Shown piece by piece: positions 24,460 through 36,560 of a stretch of DNA of 64,000 bases; positions within the stretch are counted from its first letter, which is position 1; the number at the start of each line of letters is the position of its first letter. This DNA is from Aulostomus chinensis (lineage: Eukaryota; Chordata; Actinopteri; Syngnathiformes; Aulostomidae), in assembly GCA_037954235.1 (NCBI GenBank), contig JBBMOA010000014.1:27460273-27524272 (forward strand). Direction: 5' to 3'. The notes under the pieces are model-generated. The model had not been told where the DNA came from and made no database searches. It saw only the letters and a list, made by a program, of their open reading frames with translations. A program made the position numbers and the translations under genes.

Positions 24460-26170
24460 CAATACAACTATTAAATGTGGTTTGCTAAATATTTGATCTC
24501 TCCCATCCAAATCTCTCCCAGTGAATGATTTTATTACAAATGACCAAATCGATTTATTAGCACTGACTGAAACCTGGGTACAGCAAGATGAATATGTAAG
24601 TTTAAATGAATCTTCCCCTCCTGGTTACATTAACTACTATGTACCTCGCACCACTGGCAGAGGAGGAGGAGTAGCTGCAATTTATCAGTCAAATTTGCTT
24701 ATTAACCCTCGACCTAGTAGTTCATTTAAAGGTCACCTCGAATGAAAATCATTGTTTTCGTGTTTTTGGTGTTGATTCAACGTTCCCCAGTTGTGGGGAA
24801 TACACACGAAGTGTGAGGCAGTGTCATAACCTCTGTTTGAAGTATCCCCCCTTTTTTGAATCGCTGCGGCTGAAGTGTTATCAGTTCAGTCAGTGTCGCC
24901 CCCACACGCACACTCGCACACATTGAACCCACCCCTTTCACACACGCCCCTTCGACATATTTCAGGAGGGGGCGTGTGTGCGAGCGAGCGGAGTGAGTGC
25001 AGCTCTTTCGTGTCGCTCGGTCACATCGCTCGGTCGTATCGCTCACAAGCGCGACACAAACTGGAGCCTTCAGCAGCAGCACTGACTGAGCAGATTGATT
25101 GAATGAATGGCCTCGATAGAATTGAGACCTTTGTTTAATCTGCGTTGTCTGTCTCTAGCTGGCCTGGCCTGGCTTGAGGGGGAAGGAATCTCGCCAGCCA
25201 GGCAGGCTACCAAGGGGCCAGGCCACCGGGAAAACTCCCGGTTGTCCCGACGGCCACCCCGCCACTGCATATACGGCTGGATCCGTGAATGGGCCATGGC
25301 TACTTGGTATCTTATCTTACAAATGTTGTTGTATGATATGGAATGTTGTCAATTGACAGTAGCAGTCACACTTAGCACTGGCGACAGTTAGCCGAGAAAG
25401 TGGGAGTGCTTTCTTTTCAGTGACAGTGAGGGCAGCCAATCACCGAGCAGTAGTTAAATGAGGTTGCCAGATAAACAACGGCAACCGATCGCCGTCAACT
25501 CATGCACTTGCATAAATAATGAGGTTGCCAGATAAGGTCAGAAACGACGCCAATAGGGACAAATGACGCTTTCTAAACCCAACATGGTAACATAGCGGTT
25601 TTTGAGAGCCTTTTAGGAAGGTTCTGAGCCATTACAGACCCAACCATTTTTTGTGGGGTTACATATCACACCACAGAACAAGAATTAATACCCCGTTCAA
25701 CCTCTCTATGGCACCTTTAACTCATTTGAGAGCCTTACTGTCAGCTTTTCCCACCCACACTGGAAAGCAGAGAAACCACTCTTACTTGCTGTGGTGCAAC
25801 GTCCTCCTGCACCTTATTCTGAGTTCTTAGAAGAATTCCCTGACTTTCTGTCAAACTTAGCATTGAATTCAGACAAAGTCATTATAGTGGGTGACTTTAA
25901 CATATAGTGGGTGACTTTAACATCCATGTGGACGTCGATGATGATTCTCTGGCCACTGTGTTTAAGTCGCTTCTTGATTCTGTTGGCTTCTGTCCGAGGG
26001 TAAACAAACCCACTCACACTTTTAATCACATCCTTGATTTACTTCATCACAGTTCTTCCTCAAAACCCCGTCTTGTCTGACCACTCCTTAATTACATTTG
26101 AATTTACTTTAACAAATTATATCATACCTGGGAAAAAAATCCCGCTTCAGTAGATGTTTATCTGACACTG
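24460..26170 (+). pseudogene. L2 ORF2 endonuclease domain, interrupted
   Basis: CGLLNI (about 24476-24493) starts the domain. VNDFITNDQIDLLALTETW (24519-24575) includes the catalytic Glu-containing TETW. After the insertion, reading resumes at 25721 with SFESLTVSFSHPHW, then KVIIVGDFN (25877-25903) with the catalytic Asp/Asn. The segment TATAGTGGGTGACTTTAACA is tandemly duplicated (25883-25902 and 25903-25922), duplicating GDFN. A 3' block near 26060-26090 corresponds to the conserved SDH region (CTGACCACTCC). Stops and frameshifts make the domain inactive. Confidence 0.85.
24730..25716. mobile_element. 987-bp TTAA-flanked insertion, piggyBac-type non-autonomous candidate
   Basis: TTAA occurs at both borders (24726-24729 and 25717-25720). 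The ends are short imperfect inverted repeats (AGGTCACC at left; the right end reads inward as AGGTGCCA). Removing the insert with one TTAA gives AGTTCATTTAACTCATTTGA, which reads straight through as Ser-Ser-Phe-Asn-Ser-Phe-Glu in the L2 endonuclease frame. The interior has a CpG-rich part (about 24890-25280) with repeated TCGCTCGGTC words and no transposase frame. TTAA duplication is typical of piggyBac-superfamily elements; the family is inferred. Confidence 0.7.
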
Positions 26171-26231
26171 CTGTTTTTAGATTTAGGAGCTAATTCCAGC
26201 AGAGCTTGCTGCCACATCTTGTAGTAATACA

Positions 26232-27055
26232 ATGGGCAGTTATGCTGATTTCACCCCCTCGCAGGTAGACTATCTTGTGGACAGCACTGCAGCAGCACTC
26301 CTTGGGACACTTGATGCTGTGGCTCCCCTGAAAAAGAAGGTTATCAACCAAAAAAGAATAGTTCCCTGGTACAGCCCAGAGCTGCGTGACTTAAAACAGA
26401 AGACCAGACAACTGGAAAGGAAGACACATTCCAGCCAGCATGAGGAAGTCCGCCAAGCCTGGAAGGATAGTTTATTAATATATAAAAAAGAACTCCGTAA
26501 TGCTAGAAGCGCTTACTACTCGTCCCTGATAGAAAAGAATGAGAACAACCCCAGGCCCCTCTTCAGCACTATGGGCAGGCTCACCAAGAACCATAGTGCT
26601 GTTGAGCCATGCATCCCCCCCAACTCTCAGCAGTAACGACTTCCTATCTTTCTTTCCTGAAAAGATTGTGAATATTAGAACAAAGATTGCCAGTAATGGA
26701 GGACAGACTACAGTCCCCATAGAAGCACCTCCCAGACTTGGTGCATACTTGGACAGCTTCTCCCCCATCGACCTGTCAGAATTAACTTCTGCAGTCACAA
26801 CAAGCTCTTTGAAGCCTTCCAAACTGGATTCAGGGAACACCATAGCATTGAAACAGCACTGGTCAAAGTCTCTAATGATCTCTTTATAGCTTCAGACAGA
26901 GGTCTTGTCTCTGTACTTGTCCTTTTGGACCTTAGTGCTGCATTTGACACCATCGACCACAGCATCCTGCTACAGAGACTAGACCATGAAATTGGTATTA
27001 AAGGACCTGCCCTAAAATCGTTTAAGTCATACTTATCTGACAGGTTTCAGGGACA
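26232..27055 (+). pseudogene. L2 ORF2 linker and partial RT, with deletion
   Basis: The frame 26232-26636 carries the linker block: SQVDYLVDSTAAALLGTLDA, KKVINQKRIVPWYSPELRDL and RNARSAYYSSLIEK. A continuing frame has SSNDFLSFFPEKIVNI and IDLSELTSAVTTSSLKPSK (to about 26820). There it jumps directly to sequence corresponding to SGNTIALKQHWSKS-like text (a shifted form of the GFR-HHS-ETAL block), so RT motifs 1-2 are deleted. LDLSAAFDTIDHSILLQRL (26926-26980) is the RT motif A with its catalytic Asp. The run ends at SYLSDRFQ near 27050. Confidence 0.88.
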
Positions 27056-27612
27056 CACTCTTGAATCGGATCACTACTCTAGATGGCATCACCCAAACTC
27101 CGAGTACAACTGCAAGGAACCTTGGAGTCATTTTTGACCCGGACCTTTCCTTCAGCTCCCACATAAAGCATGTGACTAGGACCGCCTTCTTCCATCTGCG
27201 AAGTATCGCTAAGATTAGGAATATCCTTTCCCAGAGTGATGCTGAGAAACTGGTGCATGCATTTGTCACTTCTCGGCTGGACTACTGCAACTCTCTCCTG
27301 TCAGGATGTCCTAAATACTCTCTAAAGAGTCTCCAGCTGGTCCAGAACGCTGCAGCGAGGGTTTTGACGGGAGTTAAGAAGAGAGAACACATCTCTCCCA
27401 TTTTAGCTTCTCTTTACTGGCTTCCTGTAGGATCTAGAATCAACTTCAAAATCCCTCTGCTGACTTATAAGGCTCTCAATGATAGAGCCACATCCCATTT
27501 GAAAGAACTCATTATTCCTTACTGTCCTACCAGAGCACTCCTCTCCCAGAATGCAGGTCTTTTAGTGACTCCCAGTATCTCTAAAAACAGACTGGAAGGG
27601 AACCATTTATAG
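27056..27612 (+). pseudogene. L2 ORF2 C-terminal region after second deletion
   Basis: The frame 27061-27612 gives ARNLGVIFDPDLSFSSHIK, DAEKLVHAFVTSRLDYCNS, LQLVQNAAARVLTG and LYWLPVGSRI, all standard for fish L2. The join at about 27055 skips the segment that carries the catalytic YADD motif. The last part (KNRLEGNHL and stop) cuts short the usual C-terminus. Confidence 0.88.
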
Positions 27613-28290
27613 CTATGCTGCTCTAGGCTTAGACTGCTGGGAGACACATCAGGTTACATGGAGCCCCCTCCTCTCCTCTCCTCTCCTCTCCTCTCCTCTC
27701 CTCTCCTCTCCTCTCCTCTCCTCTCTCCTCCTCTCCTCCCTGCACATTTTTGGAACTGTCATTACCATTACTTGTTGCACTTTGTAGTTTGGCCTTGGTG
27801 TCTCGCAGTCTCTCTGTGTTTCCACAGATCCACCGGAGCTCCATCTGTCTGCACCAACCGCGGCCTGCATTGCCCCCCCCCCCTTTTTCACCGCTGTTAC
27901 ACTGGCCTGCACTCCTCTCCCATGAATCAGTCTGCCATCCAGTCCCCCATCAAGCTGGCTTGCTCTCCCTGCCTCCCCCTCCAGAAGCTTCCTTCTTCAA
28001 CTGTTAACATTTCCATGTTTCCCACATTCTGCATTGTAAACTGTTTTCTTGTCCGTAGCAACATCTACTGCACGTCTGTCCGTCCTGGGTGAGGGATCCT
28101 CCTCTGTTGCTCACCCTGAGGTTTCTCAGATTTTTCCCTGTTAAAAGGGTTTTCTATGGAGTTTTTCCTCAGTCGATGTGAGGGTCTAAGGGCAGAGGAT
28201 GTTGTTATGATGCCATGTGAAGCCCTTTGAGACAAACTGTTTGTGAAAACGGGCTCTACAAATAAAATTGCCTTGCCTTGCCTTGCCTTA
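27613..28290 (+). mobile_element. L2 3' untranslated region and tail
   Basis: The non-coding part contains the microsatellite at 27664-27735 and ends with CTCTACAAATAAAATTGCC followed by (TTGCC)n. Open frames here (27658-28092 and others) are pyrimidine-rich artefacts. Confidence 0.75.
27664..27735. repeat. (TCCTC)n pentanucleotide microsatellite
   Basis: About 14 near-perfect units in the L2 3' untranslated region. Confidence 0.95.
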
Positions 28291-28869
28291 CTAAAACTTC
28301 CACAGCAAAGTTAAAATAGCACAAAAAAATTAAAATAAAAAGCATGCAAAACAAAGTACAGTATGTTCCATCCAATGTTCACATGCTTGTTTCAGTTTCA
28401 GCCACTGTTTTGCAAATTTGAGTGTGCATATAATGAAAATTAGCACAATTAGCTTTATATAAATGTGTCATTATTTGAATAAATACATTGTATATATTTT
28501 CAAAAATGTTGGGGGAAAATTTTAAAACTTAAATCTTTTTTAGCGCTCATTAATCTCCCTCTTTTTAGTATAACTACTGCATATTTATTAACTGTCGTTA
28601 TTTGTGCTGTTATCCTGGTTTGGAATTATTAAAATCAATTCAACATATCTACTGCAACACTAGCTTGGACAATGCTGCCACTTCCCTTGAAAATGTCACA
28701 CCTACTGTAACGACTACAATTCTACTTTTCATCTCTTTCCTCTCCTAGTTGTACTTCAGTTTTGTAGTTTTTTTAAAATTTGCAAGTCATATTCATGGTG
28801 CAGATTGAAGACAAAAAGGCTGAGTCATCTCCTTCCTTTAGAAACACAATTTGGTCTTTAGGTAATGTA

Positions 28870-28870
<1 letters not shown>
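28291..28870. other. A+T-rich spacer
   Basis: No gene or transposon end recognised. Confidence 0.55.

Positions 28871-28914
<44 letters not shown>
28871..28914. repeat. (AC)n microsatellite
   Basis: About 22 uninterrupted AC units. Confidence 0.97.
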
Positions 28915-28919
<5 letters not shown>

Positions 28920-29156
28920 AAAACATAATATCCCAATAAAACAAAACCATTGAAGAATGGGGAAAAATCTATAATCATGACATACATTGAAAGCTTGAAA
29001 ATGTGCACGCGATGCAATACCCAGATACTCAAAGTTAATTTTTTAAAACAATGCATTTGTTCAGATTTAGTTCAAGAAAAAAAATACAAACAAGAACAAA
29101 TAAGGCAGAAGTAATAAAGTATTCATCGATAAAATTGCTATGACTAGGCAATACAG

Positions 29157-29573
29157 TGATGTCAAAATCCATCCATCCATCCATCGTCATCTTCCGCTTA
29201 TTCCTACACATTAAGGGTTGCGGGGGGGGGGGGCTGGAGCCTATCCAAGCATCAACTGGCGAGAGGCGGGGTACACCCTGGACAGGTCGCCAGTCCATCG
29301 CAGGGCCAACACACAGAGACGAACAACCATTCACACTCACATTCATACCTACGGTCAATTTAGAGTATTCAATCAGCCTAGTCCCCAATTGCATGTTTTT
29401 GGACTGTGGGAGGAAGCCAGAGTACCTGGAGAGAACCCACGCAGACACAGGAAGAACATGCAAACACCACACAGAAAGATCCCGTGCCCGAGCCGGGACT
29501 CAAACCCGGAACCTTCTTGCTGTGAGGCCACAGTGCTAACCACTGCACCACCGTGCAGCCTGATGTCAAAATC
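29157..29573 (-). repeat. Full SINE family A with perfect 13-bp target-site duplication
   Basis: The SINE body is 29170-29560. TGATGTCAAAATC lies at both borders (29157-29169 and 29561-29573). On the minus strand the head reads TGGTGCAGTGG (A box), then GGTTTGAGTCC (B box, one change), the body, GGATAGGCTCCAGCCCCCC and a (GGAT)n tail. The duplication indicates retroposition and a fairly young insertion. Confidence 0.95.
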
Positions 29574-29780
29574 AATATTCCTAATTGAAATTTCAGTGTT
29601 TCAGTCCCTGCACCACACCAGTCTCCCATCCTCTCAGGAAACTTGGGAACCATTGACAATACTTCCATGAAAACATGAAATCAGGCCCCTATCGGAGAGA
29701 CAATTTGTTCCACGGAGGTGAGAGTAGGTAAGGACAAGGATTTTTTTCATCTTAGATAATAACTTCTGATCCATGGAATA

Positions 29781-30497
29781 CAGTGGTCCCTCCTTTATCA
29801 CGGGGGATACGTTCTAAAAATAGATCTACAATAGATGAAATCTGTGAAGTAATCAGCTTTTTTACAATTATTATACATGTTTTAAGGCCGTAATAACCCT
29901 AAACACACACTTTTATACACTTTTCTCAGACAGGCATTAACATTTTCTCACAGTTCTCTCTTATTTAAACACTCTCAAAGGTCAAACTTTTGCAGATTTA
30001 AAAAAATAAGTTCAATATTAGTAAATGAACATTTTTAACAAATTTAATTTTAATGATCTACGAGGTTTGACACATAAGAAATGATTACCAGTAACTCACG
30101 CGTATTTCACAGTTCTGCTGACGGTGCCTCTTTGTCCTGGCGCTGCTCTGCTGTAACGTCTTTTTCCTCTGAAGGCCTTGGGGCAAGTTTTCTACCTGAA
30201 ACCAAGTTTTAAGCTTTTAAGTTTGAAGTAGAAAACTTGCAAACATGCAGCACTTCAGGGTCACACTGCTAGTGATTGAACATTTATGTAAATCTGGTCA
30301 TCCGAACACATGCTGTACTCCCTTAGCCAATCAGGACGCAGAACACATGTGCGGTCCTCCCTTAGCCAGTCAGGATGCCAAACACAATGCGCGTTCATAC
30401 TGTACGCTGTAAAAAAAAGCATGCAAAATTACACAAAAAAAACCCGTGAAACAGAGAGGTTGCGACAGGTGAACCGCGTTATGGCGAGGGACCACTG
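29781..30497. mobile_element. 717-bp non-autonomous DNA transposon, Tigger-like (Tc1/mariner) candidate
   Basis: The terminal inverted repeats are CAGTGGTCCCTC (29781-29792) and GAGGGACCACTG (30486-30497), perfect over 12 bases and similar for about 25. TA precedes the left end and TT follows the right, so the expected TA duplication has decayed on one side or never existed. No transposase frame is present. An internal duplication (CTCCCTTAGCCA(A/G)TCAGGA, about 30317-30335 and 30358-30376) lies near the right end. The end sequence resembles fish Tigger-type repeats; a hAT origin is not excluded, although no 8-bp duplication is seen. Confidence 0.75.
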
Positions 30498-31856
30498 TTT
30501 CACAATTCTGCTTCAAATCTTTCCCATGAAGTCCCATGTATCAAATAGATCCACACCCTTGCACAAACCTCTGTCAATCCAGGTTTTAAAGCCCACTTCA
30601 CTTTTACTAGGTGTGAAGCTACTGTTGGAAGAGAACTAGGATACTATTGGTATTTGTGCTCTGTATTTATGGTACCAAAACCATACCGGAATTGTACTTT
30701 TAACAAAGGGATTCTGTGTATTTTTTCTTACATTTCTTGTACTTAAGGTTACTGCACTTATAATTAAGTTGGGCTTCCCAATAATACCACTAAAGAAGAA
30801 AAATAAAAGTCTCAGTCCTACTCTTTCATTGGGGAGACATAACAAAGACAAACAAAGCCTTGTGTATCTATTGGTCCAGATAAACTTATAAGTTAGAGAT
30901 GTAAGAGGAATTTGAAGAACATTCATTTTAAGGAAATTTAAATGTCCAGTCATTGAGATTGGTAACATTTGCTTCTTAGCCTGGGGGTAAGAAAGCCTTC
31001 CAGGGGCTTGTTAGCCCTGCTCCAATGTAAGTTTGCCCCAAGTTTTAGGGTCACCTTGAGAAAATCAACAAAGCCAAGAGCTAACAGCTGCCAGTGTGTA
31101 ACAGGTCTAAGGAAAGAAGTAGAAGTGTGTCACTGTTATGTGGTCCAATCATAGTCCTTCTTCCATACCTCCCCAGTACATGCTTTCTTTGTGTTTCCAT
31201 TCCAGGTACCTGACGTGTCACTTTACTACAGTTTTCACATTCTTCCTCTGGCTTCCTCACATTTTTGTATCCAATTTTTTTTCTCTCATTCAAGGCTCAG
31301 TTAGGCTGCATGTAATACTGAGTTCTGGGTTATTTACCCTCGTAACACTGAGAGAACTTCATGAATTACAAAGGCAGTTGAAACTAGTGAATTGCTTTCC
31401 CCTCCTGTTTGAGTAGAGCTTAATTGCAATCCTTGTCTGTTGCCCAGTCAATTTCTGACATGCGTGTCTTGTGCTTCTTCATCTGAGCTGATACACTTCC
31501 TGCCCAGATAAATAATACAAAAACTGACACAATTATTCATGACCTTGAACCCAATTATTATTATGAAAAGCTGTTCTTCTTCATGATTATTCGGAGTGAC
31601 AGACATGAACTAACACATTCGCACAAGTTTGATTACTTTAGCTCTTGGTTGACTGTTTCCTTAGGCCATTGGGTCTGATCAATCACAACTCCAACTCCAC
31701 AGATGAATAAATCTTTGTGTGGATGAGAGCGCAGAAAAGCAACTGCATGGAAGAATCTATGATTATAAAATTAAGTATTCCAAAGATTTGTGGTGATACA
31801 TGGACTCTCCTGCCACATGGGTACACTCACATCAGACTGCCATACACCTGTAATAA
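30498..31856. other. No gene recognised
   Basis: Complex A+T-rich sequence without transposon ends. The short frames (for example 30636-30968 minus) resemble no family. Confidence 0.5.

Positions 31857-31894
<38 letters not shown>
31857..31894. repeat. (CA)n microsatellite
   Basis: About 18 CA units, then ATGCACACAC. Confidence 0.95.
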
Positions 31895-31897
<3 letters not shown>

Positions 31898-33035
31898 CAC
31901 ACACAAAAAAAACCTGATTCTACCCATCCTACAAGCAATATGAGTAGTCTTATAATTTAGCCTATTGACATCATAGGTCTCACTCGAACCTACTTATGAT
32001 GTCACAGGCTTATGTACATACACCTGCAACAAAACAAATCTGTTTCACATGTGGCATGCGTGTCATGCTGGCAGTGGGTGTTTTACACAGATGTGACATT
32101 CACACAAATTTATAGGGCATGTGTTACACATGATGTACTGAAACATACATGACACTTGGCTGTACAAGTAATCTCATGCATGCATGCATAAGCCACATCA
32201 ACTCACTGCACCTCATCTAGTGAACGAGTTAAATCATAAAGATTGATGACATGCATATTAGATAAATATTAAATACTTGTCTCAGATTATGTCATGTGTC
32301 AATTTCAATTTTTGCCTGTCCATAAACTGGTTTGATATTCTGCACACAAGCGGAACCTGTGAAAGCAGTCTTCAACAATCTTTGCCAACTGTACCAAAGT
32401 GATAAATCAAATTAGTATGGTGGTAATAAACAAAGGACAATATCTTGTTATTGATTTATAAACAGACTAACTGCACTAATGTTTGTCTGACAGAGAGCAA
32501 TTTACTGCAGAGACAGGAAACAACATGAAGGAGATCAGAATAAAGAAGAAGGTAGAAGGGGATGAAAATGCACTTTGAACATATTGTGTTTGTTTAAGTC
32601 CATGTGTTTTTTTGGGGGGAGGGGGGGCACAGTGAGATAGGTAAAATATGCTGAAGCTGCACTATAATGCATCAACATTTTGGATGTAAAGTTGACATGA
32701 AGGTGACGCTAAAAAACAAGGTGAGGTAAAGTTCTCCAGGAAAACACAAAACTTTTGAGCTGAACAAACAAACCAAAACAGACAGTTGGACACAGAAGGA
32801 AGTGGACACTGAGGGGAAACAGATGGGGTCATCAAACACAGGTGGAAGAGGGCAGGTAGTCACTCAGGACATAAAACAACCGGCACTTAAGAAAAAGGGA
32901 AACAAAACATAAAATCCAGAACAAAAACATGATTAGTTAAAATGCTCACATGTGTACTGTACTATAATACAGCGGAATGTACACTAAAGATGCACTGACA
33001 TATTTCTCCATTTCCATTTTATGGAAATACAACAG
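31895..33035. other. No gene recognised
   Basis: Contains a GCATGCATGCAT patch near 32176-32190 and a short G-run near 32610-32628. No coding frame supported. Confidence 0.5.
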
Positions 33036-33374
33036 TGGCGGCACGGTGGTGCAGTAGTTAGCACTGTCCTGGCTTGGGCAGGCGATCTTTCTGTGTGGAG
33101 TTTGCATATTCATCTGCATGGGTTCTCTCCAGGTACTTCGGCTTCTTCCCACCGTCCAAAGACATGCAAGTGGGTACTAGGTTAATTGGATACTCTAAAT
33201 TGACCGTAGGTGTGACTGTGAGTGTGAATGGTTGTCTGTCTATGTGTTGGCCCTGTGATGGACTGGCAACCCATCCAGGGTGAACCCTGCCTTTAGCGCA
33301 AAGGCTGGTGGGATAGGCTCCAATGCCCCCATGACCCTTAACAGGATAAATGGTAGAAAATGGATGGATGGATG
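33036..33374 (+). repeat. SINE family A copy with damaged head
   Basis: The A box region (TGGTGCAGTAG) is present, but the segment that normally carries the B box is deleted (CACTGTCCTGGCTTGGGC). The body and 3' module are complete (GGGATAGGCTCCAATGCCCC), ending with (GGAT)n. Confidence 0.92.
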
Positions 33375-36300
33375 GACATAGCATTATATGATCAATGTGA
33401 AATACAGCAGCAGTGTAAAATCCAACTTACATAGCCTGGACACTGAGGTAATGTGCTAACCCCTGCAACCATCAGTTCATGCAGCACGTGCAGCTGGCCA
33501 CTCCACCTAAGTTTAAAACATTACAGTGGCTTGATTCAGACCATGTCAGCACAATATATGCAATATTTACCAATGTGCAATATTTTTATTTGAATGTAGA
33601 CAGAATTAAAGTGTCTTTTGTCAGCAGTCAATTTATCTTCATATGATGCATTTATATTAGTGTGTTTGCAGTTGATTGGCCAGATTACATTATGCAAATA
33701 TTCAACAAATATAATGTACAATTCTCTTTATAGAACAACTTTTTCACACAGTTGACAAAGGACAAAAAGCAGTAGAAACAAATGAAGTTGGCAGCACAGT
33801 CTCAGCATCATTTTTTCCCTTGATACACCTGATGATGAATGTAGAGTAAGCCTTGTTTTTTTTTTTTACCTAAAATGATTTGTTATATATGAAAAAGAGT
33901 TGGACTGTGATAAGAGATTAAAGTAACTATCATACTACGTGCTGTGATCCCTGCTCAGTATATTATGGCACATATCAATACAGAGTTGCAAGCTTAGGGT
34001 TGCCATGCCAATTTTCTTGGAGAGAAATCATCAGGGTCTAAAAAAGTTCTGCTTATACCTCAAAAACTGACCGACATGAATATTTTCCTAAAGATGTTTG
34101 GGGTAATTGCCATCCACATTCAAAATGGAATCGTGTTCTGTAATTTTTTTGAATGAAATAAGAGTCTGTGACTCCAGCTCTATCTTGATATATGGTTAAA
34201 TCCAAATAAATAACACACACACATCAACTGCCTGCAGATAAAATTGATGTAATATACAATTTAATTTGTAGAGTAATGCAAATGAAAATGTTTTATTAAT
34301 AGCAATATTTCCTGTGTTGTGTGACAGCATGGCTGAGTGTAACTCTCTCGCTTCAGCTTTCATGGTGACAAATTGAGATAAATGGCGGCAAATACATGTG
34401 CTGAAACCAACCATTAACAGCTTATTGACAAAGGTGATGTATAGCTACATGGTGACAGTCAGATTTTCCACCCACACAGAATGAGTCATTCAGTCCATCC
34501 AATTTGGCAAAATAGCTAACTGGCTAACATGCCAACTGGTCATTCAGCAGCTATGATATGGCATTATACCCTCAAACATAAGTCAAAGGAGTGTTCTGTA
34601 TTTTGTGTCAGACAAATCCCTCAAGTTGTCAAGGGAAGCAGGGGCAATCATCAATCAAGTGTGTTTGTCTTTTTAGCTAACTGACCACTCTGGATCTCTA
34701 CAGTACATGCAAATGCAACATTCACACTTGTAACATGTACTTACCACCAAATCGGCAATTAACAAGTATGTTATGAATAAGATTTACAAGTTATCAATTT
34801 ATATTCATTTATTAGGGCTAACTGGCAAATGACTTTAGTGAGCGCCAGACCACATACATTGTTACTCCTTGTTAATTTTGTTAATTAGGTCAGACTTGGT
34901 TAAGTAAAACCTTTTTGTTGATCAGTGTTAATGTTCAGCTTTTATTTCTATATTCACCAAAAACTTTATTCTGAATAAGACAGGATAATGTATTAGTTGA
35001 TTTCTATGTTAATGATATGAAAATAACATGGAAAATATTACCAAAACATTTCGTAGAAATACAGATACGGTGGAAAACATTCATATGAATGTGTTGCATT
35101 CTTGCTGATTTTAAGTAGTGTATCTGATGTTGTGTTTGTGCTCCTACCAGCTTTAGCAAGGAGGACTACTTAGTATTTTCTGATTTGATCTGCTTTATTG
35201 CTGCATAATTCCTCTGTCTTTCTAATTAACAATGTGCATGCTAAGATTATGTTAAAACCACAGCAGTCCCATTTCCAAGGTGTGATCCACCCTGGAATAT
35301 TGAATTAACTCTAACTGGTGAGATGACATGAATCTGTTATGTTCCAGTGTTCTCAATACAAAAAAAAGAAAAAAGGAAACAAAGAAACGTCCTAAATGAT
35401 TGACCTGATTTGTACACAAGATTGTATTTTAGTTTGGCTGTCAATGAATATGAACACATTATGAAGAAAAAAATCCAATAAACTTGTACCAGAATCACAA
35501 AACCCTACTTTTTCATCCCATCCAGAAACAGTACAATAATCCCAATAATACAATTCCTATAAGGAATAGCTATTCACATCTGATCCTGATGACTTCAGTG
35601 TTGTTCACAGAGCTGTTGAAAGGCTTTTCATAATGCAGATTTGCAAATATAAACAATTTGGATTTTAGGACAGTTGTCCTCAATGCATCCTCTGTAAATT
35701 TTAAACAGTTTGCCCCCAGACTTGTGCTGTACGTCAGGCAGTGTGACTGATGCGCTGTTGTATTCTCATGGTTCCCTTCGGAAGGCAGGCATCTGGTGTG
35801 ACTTAACAGGAGGATGAGATGATGAGTTGAATTTAGGACTTTTTCTAATGAGGAAGAACTTCCAGCATATCAAACTTATCTGAAAAAAGAAAGATAAAGG
35901 ACCAAGATCATGCTTTCACATTAAGAAAAGACAAAAACGATATAGACTGACTGTGCCTATTTTCTTCTTTTAGAACTATAACTGCTTAAAATCCCAGACA
36001 GAGTATGACCATCCTGTACAGTTTAGATAGTGATAATGAGGTAAACATGTTAAAATTCCCTACCTCTGTATGCTATTGAAATTAACCTGGACAATCCTCT
36101 ATGTAAATGCAGGTGGGGTGGATAATTTGTGTCCACTTGAGTTTCAGTGTGCTATTTACTGTAAGCTTCTGCCTGAGAATAATGGTATTAATGAACAATA
36201 ATGGTGTGAACACTCTGGCAAAGGTCAGAGAGCACAAAGATGAGCTCAGCATGGTCCGAGATTTATTTACTAAACTGACAGGAAGTTAATCCACTGGATA

Positions 36301-36465
36301 AATCATGAGTGCAATTGTAGGATCCAATTATATTTTCCCAGAGGAAGACATTGTGGATGTTTGTCTGGACAATACTGTGGAAAGGATCTGAGTGTATATT
36401 TTTTTGTTACATATTAGCTGTGTGAGGGGCCAAGCAGTGTCTTACCAACATGTTATATATATATT
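33375..36465. other. No gene recognised
   Basis: Long A+T-rich stretch with a T-run at about 33858-33867. No transposon ends or protein-like frames identified. Confidence 0.5.
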
Positions 36466-36489
36466 TCTCTCTCTCTGTCTCTCTCTCTC

Positions 36490-36547
<58 letters not shown>

Positions 36548-36560
36548 GAGAGAGAGAGAA

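Larger units (their letters stand above)
24030..28290 (+). mobile_element. L2-clade LINE (copy L2-2), ORF1 remnant to 3' tail, with an insertion
   Basis: This is the most complete LINE in the window. It comprises the end of ORF1, then ORF2 endonuclease, pieces of RT, the C-terminal region, and about 680 bp of 3' untranslated sequence with AATAAAATTGCC ending in (TTGCC)n at 28270-28290. The 5' end is truncated near 24030. A 987-bp TTAA-flanked insertion sits in the endonuclease. Two large internal deletions remove most of the RT, including the YADD motif. A (TCCTC)n microsatellite has grown in the 3' untranslated part. Confidence 0.9.

Noticed and set aside
27658..28092. 144-codon Pro/Leu/Ser-rich frame
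   Set aside because: It begins in the TCCTC microsatellite and lies in the L2 3' untranslated region.
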